7,587 nt of DNA from assembly GCA_009785435.1 (NCBI GenBank), contig WQWG01000032.1, forward strand, positions 1 through 7,587, given 5' to 3'. The notes under the pieces are model-generated. The model did no database searches. It had not been told where the DNA came from and was given only the letters and a program-made list of their open reading frames with translations. How positions within the stretch are numbered: position 1 is the first letter of the stretch; the number at the start of each line of letters is the position of its first letter. This DNA comes from Clostridiales bacterium. Lineage in GTDB: Bacteria; Bacillota; Clostridia; Peptostreptococcales; Anaerovoracaceae. Below, in pieces: positions 1 through 5,328 of the stretch. The position numbers and the translations under genes were made by a program.

Positions 1-1424
1 GATTCGTCACCCCTTGTAAACCGTTCCATCAGTTCGTCCGCTTCAATATTGAGCGCTTGCCTTGAAATGTTTTTGATCTCTAAAATGACCATGCTTGACT
101 TGTTGTTCGCTCCCTGCTCTGTGAGGTTGATGTATACCCTTGTATTTTCCTGAGCATACTTCAAAAAGTTTCCGAACAGGTTTTCCACGACCCGCCAAAG
201 GAGTTGTCCGTCAGCCCATACATAATATTTTTCAAGCTCAGCTTTGATGACGATTTCCAGTCCTGATTCCATAATGCCCTGATTCATTTCACCAAGGCCT
301 TGGTTGATCAATGAGAGCAAATCAACGCGCTCTTTTTTGACAGGGATTGCGCCGCTTGACGCTTTGGCCGCTTCGAAGAGGTCTTTCGTCAATTGACTCA
401 ACCGGTTTGTCTTTTGGTCGAGTATATCCAGATATCCTGGCGCGTTTTCGCTTGTAAGTCCCTCGGTTTTGAGCAAATCGATGTACGTGACCATGGATGT
501 AAGTGGCGTCTTGAGATCATGTGACACATTGGAAATCAACTCGGCTTTCATCCGTTGGTTTTTCAGCTCATTTTGTACGGCCACGTTGGAGGATTGCGAG
601 ATTTCATTGATCCCATGCGCGAGATTATCAAATTCACCATTGCTCAGCGCAGGTATTTTGTAAGCCAGGTTGCCGCTTCTCACTTCATCGATTCCACGTT
701 TGATCTCTTCATACTCCCGCACCCATCGAACCAAGAAAACAAAGATGAGGATCAAAACAACAGGAGCAAACATCATTGTTGCGGACAGCAAGCACCCTAA
801 CACGGCAAGCAATATGATTTTGCGCATCAAACTTCCGCCAACGAACACGGTTTCATACAACGCGATGCCTATTTTTCCGATGATAGACTGCCTGATAAAA
901 CATGCAGCTTTGATTTTACGGACGCAGGACAATACCATCCAAAGCCCGATGGCAGCAGCGACAATTCCAATGATGCATACGACAGTGATAAACAATGCCA
1001 TCGTCATGACAAGCCTGAACTCATGAAAAGCCAGAACCGACACATATCCGCATAGTACAGCCATAAATCCGATGATCAAAAGCTGGATTTCCGTATAGAC
1101 GCGATCTACATTTTTTAATAGGATTTTCCCGTCTTCATCCCTGTCGCCGACCGCTAAGCAGAGATATACGAGAGAAGCAAGCGCAATGATTCCGAACAAA
1201 CCTGCAAGGCCCATGTAAATCGATATTTGCTCCCTCAGCGAAAGTTCAAAAATTTGAAAACGGTTCTCAATGTGAATCGGGCTCCAAGAATGAAACCGAT
1301 GACCATTGCGTGAGATAAAGTCACTGATCATAAACGTGATCACTGCCGCAAATGTACTCGTGATGCATAAGACAAACATCATTCCGCCAATAAATTTATT
1401 TGATTTTTTCAATTTTGTATCCAA
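1..1424 (-). CDS. Multi-pass membrane sensor histidine kinase, VanS-like (C-terminus cut by window edge)
   Basis: This is the sensor kinase partner of the response regulator just upstream. It should autophosphorylate on a histidine and pass the phosphate to that regulator at the membrane. I translated 474 codons from the minus strand. A basic N-terminus is followed by hydrophobic segments at about residues 13-35, 69-92, 113-133, 138-167 and 202-233; the last is probably a hairpin around Pro221, giving six passes and a cytoplasmic kinase. The only sizeable outside loop is residues 36-67. A HAMP-like linker (about 233-290) leads to the H-box NVSHDLKTPLTS with His302, then to an N-box ENLFGNFLKYA with Asn419 and Lys422. 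The usual DxGxG box is replaced by KNIS...ELMERFTRGD, as I recall for VanS-related Firmicute kinases. The end of the ATP-binding domain lies outside the window. The start is taken as TTG at 1424 (Met-Asp-Thr-Lys), which has a Shine-Dalgarno site at 1434-1441; ATG at 1382 is the alternative. The gene overlaps the regulator by 29 nt, so translation is probably coupled. The ligand is unknown. Histidine kinase identity is certain; the start is less so. Confidence 0.93.
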   Translation of the reverse strand, partial: MDTKLKKSNKFIGGMMFVLCITSTFAAVITFMISDFISRNGHRFHSWSPIHIENRFQIFELSLREQISIYMGLAGLFGIIALASLVYLCLAVGDRDEDGKILLKNVDRVYTEIQLLIIGFMAVLCGYVSVLAFHEFRLVMTMALFITVVCIIGIVAAAIGLWMVLSCVRKIKAACFIRQSIIGKIGIALYETVFVGGSLMRKIILLAVLGCLLSATMMFAPVVLILIFVFLVRWVREYEEIKRGIDEVRSGNLAYKIPALSNGEFDNLAHGINEISQSSNVAVQNELKNQRMKAELISNVSHDLKTPLTSMVTYIDLLKTEGLTSENAPGYLDILDQKTNRLSQLTKDLFEAAKASSGAIPVKKERVDLLSLINQGLGEMNQGIMESGLEIVIKAELEKYYVWADGQLLWRVVENLFGNFLKYAQENTRVYINLTEQGANNKSSMVILEIKNISRQALNIEADELMERFTRGDE

Positions 1425-2085
1425 TTCCCCACACCACCTTTAAATATCTTGGTTCTTTCGGGTTGATTTCAATTTTTTCCCGAATCCTTCGAATATGCAC
1501 GGCAACCGTATTTTCAGGATTAAAAGCCGGCTCTTGCCAAACAGCTTCATAAATCTGATCAATCGAAAACACTTTGCCTGCATTTTCCGTTAATAACTTT
1601 ACAATACCATACTCGATCGGCGTGACGATGACTTGTTCGCCATCCAGCATGACGATTTTTTGCTCATCGTCAACCTCAAGCCCCCCCGTTTTAAAGCAAT
1701 CTGTTTTTTTCTCCATGCTTCCAAGTTTGACATACCTCCTGAGCTGTGATTTGACTCTGGCAATCAGCTCCAAAGGGTTAAACGGCTTTGTTATGTAGTC
1801 GTCCGCACCCACATTTAAACCGGTTATCTTGTCGTAATCCTCTGATTTTGCTGAAAGCATGATGATTGGGATGTTGTTCTCTTCCCTGATTTTCATGGTT
1901 GTCGTCATGCCGTCCAACTTTGGCATCATCACATCCATGATGATCAAGTGGAGGTCATTTTTCTCGATTGCATTGAGCGCGTCAAGACCGTCATATGCCT
2001 TGAAAATGTGATAACCCTCGTTTTTGAGGTACACTTCAATTGCATTCACAATTTCCCGATCATCATCACAGACCAAAATATTCAT
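1396..2085 (-). CDS. OmpR/VanR-type response regulator, 229 aa
   Basis: This is a DNA-binding response regulator activated by phosphorylation, almost certainly by the kinase encoded next. The receiver domain (about residues 1-118) has the acidic pocket Asp7-Asp8, the phosphoacceptor Asp51 in IIMDVMMP, Ser78 in MLSAK and Lys100 in ITKPF. A linker leads to a winged-helix domain (about 131-226), with the likely recognition helix around NTVAVHIRRIREKIE (192-206) and the C-terminal wing VVWGIGYKIE. The length is normal for the OmpR family, and the overall sequence resembles VanR-type regulators of Firmicutes. I start it at ATG 2085 (MNILVCDDD) because GAAAGGGG sits 7 nt upstream. An in-frame ATG 45 nt further upstream would add 15 residues before the receiver fold and has no good ribosome site. 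It is the first gene of a two-gene operon and its end overlaps the kinase start by 29 nt. Two VanR-box-like repeats upstream suggest autoregulation. Other targets, including any link to vancomycin, cannot be read from this window. Confidence 0.96.
   Translation of the reverse strand: MNILVCDDDREIVNAIEVYLKNEGYHIFKAYDGLDALNAIEKNDLHLIIMDVMMPKLDGMTTTMKIREENNIPIIMLSAKSEDYDKITGLNVGADDYITKPFNPLELIARVKSQLRRYVKLGSMEKKTDCFKTGGLEVDDEQKIVMLDGEQVIVTPIEYGIVKLLTENAGKVFSIDQIYEAVWQEPAFNPENTVAVHIRRIREKIEINPKEPRYLKVVWGIGYKIEKIK
1434..1441 (-). promoter_or_regulatory. Ribosome binding site deciding a TTG start for the kinase
   Basis: The minus strand reads AAAGGTGG here, 9 nt before a TTG codon at 1424-1422. 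That frame opens just after a stop at 1442-1440 and runs without a break into the kinase. The later ATG pair at 1382 and 1379 has GGCGGA directly against it with no spacer, which is a poor arrangement. The TTG start also restores a short basic N-terminus (DTKLKKSNK) before the first membrane segment, as is usual for such kinases. Confidence 0.65.
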
Positions 2086-2092
2086 CAGAATT

Positions 2093-2100
2093 CCCCTTTC
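2093..2100 (-). promoter_or_regulatory. Ribosome binding site of the response regulator
   Basis: The minus strand reads GAAAGGGG with a 7-nt spacer to ATG 2085. This decides the start in favour of MNILVCDDD over the upstream in-frame ATG at 2130. Confidence 0.8.
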
Positions 2101-2116
2101 TTCGTTGTTCAAAATC

Positions 2117-2173
2117 ATCATAACGCACATTTCTTAACAAAAGGTTAGCGTGTTTATTAATACTTTCTTACAA
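2117..2173 (-). promoter_or_regulatory. Probable regulator promoter with two VanR-box-like direct repeats
   Basis: Two imperfect direct repeats lie upstream of the response regulator on the minus strand: TTGTAAGAAAGT at 2173-2162 and TGTTAAGAAATG at 2139-2128, each preceded by a CCTTTT run and about 34 bp apart (close to three helical turns). The distal copy matches the VanR box as I recall it from enterococci, T(T/C)GTA(G/A)GAAA(T/A)T, at 11 of 12 positions; the proximal copy matches less well (about 9 of 12). A possible -10 element TATGAT lies at 2122-2117 with no good -35, which fits a promoter that depends on an activator. The repeats are seen directly; regulator binding is inference. Confidence 0.5.
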
Positions 2174-2195
2174 AAAAGGCCTATGGTAAGGCCTT
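2172..2195 (-). terminator. Intrinsic terminator of the NAD synthetase gene
   Basis: On the minus strand a 7-bp perfect stem (AAGGCCT pairing with AGGCCTT, arms at 2195-2189 and 2182-2176) closes a 6-nt loop and is followed by a run of six T. It lies 36 nt after the nadE stop codon. There is no T-run on the plus-strand side, so it should act only in the minus direction. It separates nadE from the two-component operon, and its T-run touches the distal VanR-like box. Confidence 0.85.
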
Positions 2196-2231
2196 AAAAA
2201 GTGGTTTATAAAAGTGAAAAAGCAACCGTTC

Positions 2232-4202
2232 CTAAAGTAAGGAATCAACCCAAAATCCGCAATCGGCGTCGCTTGGCATAGACAAGCTTCCTCGAGGCGA
2301 AAGGCACACAGAGCCGATTTTCGGCCCGTCGGGCATACAATTGCGCTTAAACTGCTGGCTGAAAAATCGCTTGTAAAACAGAGAAAGCCATTTCCGGATC
2401 GCTTCGTCAGAGTAGTCTTCCTCAAAAGCAAGTTTCGCGATATAAAACAGCTTTTCCGGTGAAAAGCCGTGACGTACCGTGTAATAAAGAAAGAAATCGT
2501 GCAGGATATAAGGCCCGACCGAATCTTCCGTTTTTTGCGCGATGCCGCCGCTGTTGTCGGGCGGAAGCAATTCAGGTGAAATCGGCGTACCCAATATATC
2601 TTCGAGCGCATAGGAGAGCGCTGCGTTGTCAAGACTGAATGACGTATCGCCGATCGGCCCGTTCAGCTTATAATCTACGATCCATTGAATGATCTGTCTG
2701 GCAAGTGTCTTAGACACGCCGGCGTTGACATTGTACATGGACATATGGTCGCCGTTAAACGTACACCAACCGAGAGCGGACTCAGAAAGGTCACCAGTAC
2801 CGATGACGATCCCGTTTTCTTTGTTTGCGATATCCATGAGGATTTGCGTTCGTTCTCTGGCTTGGGCATTTTCATACGTCACATCATGAATGTTTGCATC
2901 ATGGCCGATGTCTTTGAAATGCTGTAGGACAGCATCACGGATCGATATTTCTCGGATATCTGTACCCAAAGCGTTCATAATTTCAGTGGCGTTGTGATAA
3001 GTCTTGTCCGTTGTGCCAAAACCGGGCAATGTCAAAGTCAATATATCATTTGTGCTTTTTCCGAGCATTTTGTAAGTAGCGGTGCAAACAAGAAGCGCCA
3101 ATGTCGAATCGATGCCACCGGAGACACCGATGACGGCTTTTGCCGCTTGTGTATATTCAAGCCGTTTCGCGAGGCCTGCTTTTTGCATTTCAAATATTTC
3201 TTCGCATCTTTCGGCAAGCGCTGATGGCGAATCAGGCGTAAACGGATTTTTCGCATACGTTCGCGCAAGCGTTTGCTTTTGCGTATCAAATAACCGTAAA
3301 GGCTCTAAATGAACAGTTGAAACAACAGCAAAACCTGTATAAAATGTTGAAATCTCATGAAAGCTTTGCGTACGCATCCTTTCATTTCGTATCATTTCAA
3401 AGTCGATATCACCATAGAGTATGGCGGTATCCCTGTGAAACAGGTTGCTTTCTGAAATCAGTTTTCCGTTTTCGGCAATGATGTTTTGTCCGCTGCATAC
3501 GGCATCCGTTGTAGATTCGTGTACACCGGCGGAAACATATACATAGCCGCAACTGTTTTTTCGACTTGCATTCAATACAAGTTCCCTCAATAGATCGGAT
3601 TTGCCCGCCGTATGATGGGCGGCAGCGGGATTTAACAGGATGTTGGCTCCGTTTAAAGCGAGAACCGCGCCCGGCGTAATTGCATGAGCTGCGTCTTCCG
3701 ATATTTCAATGCCAATCACCGCATCAGAATGCGGGTCTTTAAACAATAGATTTCCAAATGGTATATCAAGACCCATCAGGTTGATCGATGTGACTTGATC
3801 TGCGATGTCGCATCCGGATGCAAACCATCGAGCCTGCGCGTTTGAGACAAACATTTTCGGCACGATGCCTTTGATTGAGCCGTTTTGTATAAACGCCGCA
3901 CAGTTCAGGCGTTTATGGTTCAGCTCAATGTAAAGTCCCAAAACGATCGCGAAAGAAAATTTTTGAGAGGCGTCAACGATTTTTTGTAACCCGTCGAGCG
4001 ACTTTTTATATAAGAAGTCTTGATAAAAAAGATCACCGCATGTAGAGCCTGTAACGCATAGTTCAGGAAAAACGACGACCCCACAGCCGGATTCGTCTGC
4101 GGCCTCAAGACACTCGAGAATTTGTTGGATATTGTATTCCGTATTCGCGGGTTTTAACGTAGGTGTTGCCGCAGCAATACGTATGAAACCAAGATTTGAC
4201 AT
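2232..4202 (-). CDS. nadE: Two-domain NAD+ synthetase with a degenerate glutaminase domain, 656 aa
   Basis: NadE makes NAD+ from deamido-NAD+, ATP and ammonia in the cytoplasm; the two-domain form normally takes the ammonia from glutamine. The N-terminal nitrilase-type domain (about 1-300) keeps Glu47 (VVFPEL) and Lys116 (IVPK). The cysteine expected in the EICED motif is Ser168 (EISED, codon TCG), the loop NYxEFYExRWF is shortened to NAQARWF so its catalytic-site Glu is gone, and the TGY tyrosine is Ser53. The synthetase domain (about 340-656) looks complete: the SGGIDS pyrophosphate loop at 361-366, PGFGTTDKT at 393-401, the GTGDLSESALGW motif at 468-479, and the conserved C-terminal RFFSQQFKR and LSPRG segments. 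The length is typical of the M. tuberculosis-type enzyme. I start it at ATG 4202 because GAGGAGGG lies 7 nt upstream; an in-frame ATG at 4235 overlaps the promoter. It appears monocistronic, with its own promoter and terminator. I infer that synthetase activity is retained and glutamine use is lost. Confidence 0.95.
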   Translation of the reverse strand: MSNLGFIRIAAATPTLKPANTEYNIQQILECLEAADESGCGVVVFPELCVTGSTCGDLFYQDFLYKKSLDGLQKIVDASQKFSFAIVLGLYIELNHKRLNCAAFIQNGSIKGIVPKMFVSNAQARWFASGCDIADQVTSINLMGLDIPFGNLLFKDPHSDAVIGIEISEDAAHAITPGAVLALNGANILLNPAAAHHTAGKSDLLRELVLNASRKNSCGYVYVSAGVHESTTDAVCSGQNIIAENGKLISESNLFHRDTAILYGDIDFEMIRNERMRTQSFHEISTFYTGFAVVSTVHLEPLRLFDTQKQTLARTYAKNPFTPDSPSALAERCEEIFEMQKAGLAKRLEYTQAAKAVIGVSGGIDSTLALLVCTATYKMLGKSTNDILTLTLPGFGTTDKTYHNATEIMNALGTDIREISIRDAVLQHFKDIGHDANIHDVTYENAQARERTQILMDIANKENGIVIGTGDLSESALGWCTFNGDHMSMYNVNAGVSKTLARQIIQWIVDYKLNGPIGDTSFSLDNAALSYALEDILGTPISPELLPPDNSGGIAQKTEDSVGPYILHDFFLYYTVRHGFSPEKLFYIAKLAFEEDYSDEAIRKWLSLFYKRFFSQQFKRNCMPDGPKIGSVCLSPRGSLSMPSDADCGFWVDSLL

Positions 4203-4209
4203 GACAAAA

Positions 4210-4217
4210 CCCTCCTC
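4210..4217 (-). promoter_or_regulatory. Ribosome binding site of nadE
   Basis: GAGGAGGG on the minus strand, 7 nt before ATG 4202. It sets the start at MSNLGFIRIA and rules against the in-frame ATG at 4235, which lies in the promoter. Confidence 0.85.
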
Positions 4218-4226
4218 ATCAAGTAT

Positions 4227-4255
4227 AGTATACATAAAGCATATTTGAAATACAA
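4227..4255 (-). promoter_or_regulatory. Sigma-A type promoter of nadE
   Basis: On the minus strand TTGTAT (4255-4250), a 17-bp spacer and TATACT (4232-4227) form a good vegetative promoter ahead of the nadE ribosome site. A second overlapping TATACT (4227-4222) is present. The leader would be only about 20 nt, leaving no room for a riboswitch. Confidence 0.7.
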
Positions 4256-4281
4256 TTTATTTTTAAACAACTAAAATTGTA
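4251..4281. repeat. AT-rich inverted repeat between the divergent nadE and yhaM promoters
   Basis: TACAATTT at 4251-4258 and AAATTGTA at 4274-4281 are perfect inverted arms around a 15-nt centre, so the arms are about two helical turns apart. The left arm covers most of the nadE -35 element and the right arm ends 19 bp before the yhaM -35 element. This is where an operator for both genes could sit, but the region is so AT-rich that chance is a real explanation. I do not recognise it as a known NAD-responsive operator. Confidence 0.3.
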
Positions 4282-4300
4282 ATAAATGTAAAAAAATAAC

Positions 4301-4330
4301 TTGACACAATATCTTTCTTGCAGATATACT
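4301..4330 (+). promoter_or_regulatory. Sigma-A type promoter of the yhaM-recD2-comF operon
   Basis: A perfect -35 TTGACA (4301-4306), an 18-bp spacer and TATACT (4325-4330) precede yhaM by about 37 bp. An AT-rich run with blocks of A upstream may act as an UP element. Transcription would start near 4337 and give a leader of about 30 nt. No other promoter is obvious before recD2 or the comF-like gene. Confidence 0.8.
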
Positions 4331-4349
4331 TGTCTGTAACAACATAGAT

Positions 4350-4362
4350 AAAGGGGTAAAGG
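4350..4362 (+). promoter_or_regulatory. Ribosome binding site of yhaM (two overlapping candidates)
   Basis: AAAGGGG (4350-4356) lies 11 nt before ATG 4368, and a second TAAAGG ends 5 nt before it. Either could serve. No alternative start lies near, so the start is secure. Confidence 0.6.
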
Positions 4363-4367
4363 CGTAT

Positions 4368-5327
4368 ATGAAAGAAATATACATATCTGAACTGAAAACC
4401 AATTCGGAAATGCAAGGACTTTTTATGGTGAAATCAATCGCCGTTAAAATAGGAGCGAATAAAAAGCAGTACCTCGATCTGCTTCTCGGAGACTCGACCG
4501 GAGAGATAACCGCTAAGAAATGGGATGTGGCAGATGAAGAACTGCCTGCTTTAAGTGAGATTGGGCCGCAAGATATCATAAAGATCAAAGGTGCCGTTAC
4601 CGAATGGAACGGACTCAGGCAGATTCGCGTGGCGCGCCTCAGAAAAAGCGTCACAGAAGATCAAGTTGAGCTTTCTGATTTTATCAAATCCGCGCCTGAA
4701 AAAGGCGAAGAGATGTACAGCTTTATCATCGGCAAAGCCAACGCGATCAAAGACAACGACTTAAAAGCGATATGCGTTCAGTTCCTCAGCAAATATAGAG
4801 AAAAACTGCTCTACTATCCGGCTGCGCAAAAAAATCATCATGCGGAGCTCGGCGGACTCCTATACCATATGAAAAGAATGCTCATGACTGCTGAACGGAT
4901 TTGCGAGGTTTACACCAATTTGAACAAAGACCTAGTTGTGGCAGGCGTAATCTTGCACGACATTGAGAAAATAAATGAGATCGAAGCGGATGAACTCGGT
5001 ATGGCGTCGGGCTACTCGTTTGAGGGGCAGATGCTGGGACATATTATACAAGGAATTGTTACGATCAACAAGATGGCAGAGGAACTTGAAGTGCCGCAGG
5101 AAAAAGCGATCATGCTTCAGCATATGATTTTATCGCACCATTATGAACCTGAGTTTGGAAGTCCTAAGAAGCCGCTGTTTCCGGAAGCGGAGATTTTACA
5201 TTACCTCGACATGATCGATGCCCGTATGTACGATATGCAGGAAGCGATCGCGGCAACGTCTCCGGGTGAGTTCAGCGAAAGGATTTGGACGCTCGACAAC
5301 AGGAAATTATATCGAGTAAAAGAATAA
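4368..5327 (+). CDS. yhaM: YhaM-family 3'-5' exoribonuclease (OB-fold plus HD domain), 319 aa
   Basis: YhaM-type proteins are cytoplasmic, metal-dependent 3'-5' exonucleases that trim short or single-stranded RNA and can also attack single-stranded DNA in vitro. The N-terminal OB-fold (about residues 12-95, with LDLLLGDSTGEITAKKWD) should bind nucleic acid. The C-terminal HD phosphohydrolase domain (about 155-300) shows the metal and catalytic residues: His157/His158 in NHHAELGGLLYH, the HD pair His197-Asp198 in ILHDIEK, His225 in LGHI, His257/His258 in SHHYE, and Asp281 or Asp284 in YLDMIDARM. The length fits the B. subtilis protein of about 314 residues. It is the first gene of a plus-strand operon driven by a strong promoter, and recD2 starts 1 nt after its stop. 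The staphylococcal relative Cbf1 was first found as a protein binding a replication enhancer, so a DNA role beside the RNA role is possible. Family assignment is firm; the exact substrate is inferred. Confidence 0.93.
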   Translation: MKEIYISELKTNSEMQGLFMVKSIAVKIGANKKQYLDLLLGDSTGEITAKKWDVADEELPALSEIGPQDIIKIKGAVTEWNGLRQIRVARLRKSVTEDQVELSDFIKSAPEKGEEMYSFIIGKANAIKDNDLKAICVQFLSKYREKLLYYPAAQKNHHAELGGLLYHMKRMLMTAERICEVYTNLNKDLVVAGVILHDIEKINEIEADELGMASGYSFEGQMLGHIIQGIVTINKMAEELEVPQEKAIMLQHMILSHHYEPEFGSPKKPLFPEAEILHYLDMIDARMYDMQEAIAATSPGEFSERIWTLDNRKLYRVKE

Positions 5328-5328
5328 T

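Noticed and set aside
469..1026. Overlapping plus-strand open frames of 64-118 codons
   Set aside because: They lie antisense to the histidine kinase, whose frame is unbroken across the region with clear kinase motifs. They have no family resemblance and no convincing ribosome sites.
2086..2130. A 15-residue N-terminal extension of the response regulator from ATG 2130
   Set aside because: The receiver fold begins at MNILVCDDD, a strong ribosome site sits 7 nt before that ATG, and the extension would overlap the candidate promoter and box region.
2172..2195. A bidirectional terminator
   Set aside because: The T-run exists only on the minus-strand side, and there is no plus-strand gene ending nearby.
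2168..3312. Several open frames of 66-154 codons on both strands inside nadE
   Set aside because: All are shadows of the 656-codon nadE frame, which has conserved family motifs over its entire length.
3690..3710. Sequencing error or frameshift as the cause of the missing NadE cysteine
   Set aside because: The frame and flanking conserved residues (GIE, ED) are intact on both sides, the Ser codon differs from Cys codons by two bases, and other active-site positions are changed as well.
4203..4235. An 11-residue N-terminal extension of NadE from ATG 4235
   Set aside because: That ATG falls within the likely -10/spacer region of the promoter, and GAGGAGGG is correctly placed for ATG 4202.
4203..4367. 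A riboswitch controlling nadE or yhaM
   Set aside because: The predicted leaders are only about 20-30 nt long and contain no conserved aptamer or expression-platform structure.
4271..4654. A 127-codon minus-strand open frame over the yhaM start
   Set aside because: It is antisense to the conserved OB-fold of YhaM and covers the yhaM promoter; it has no supporting features.
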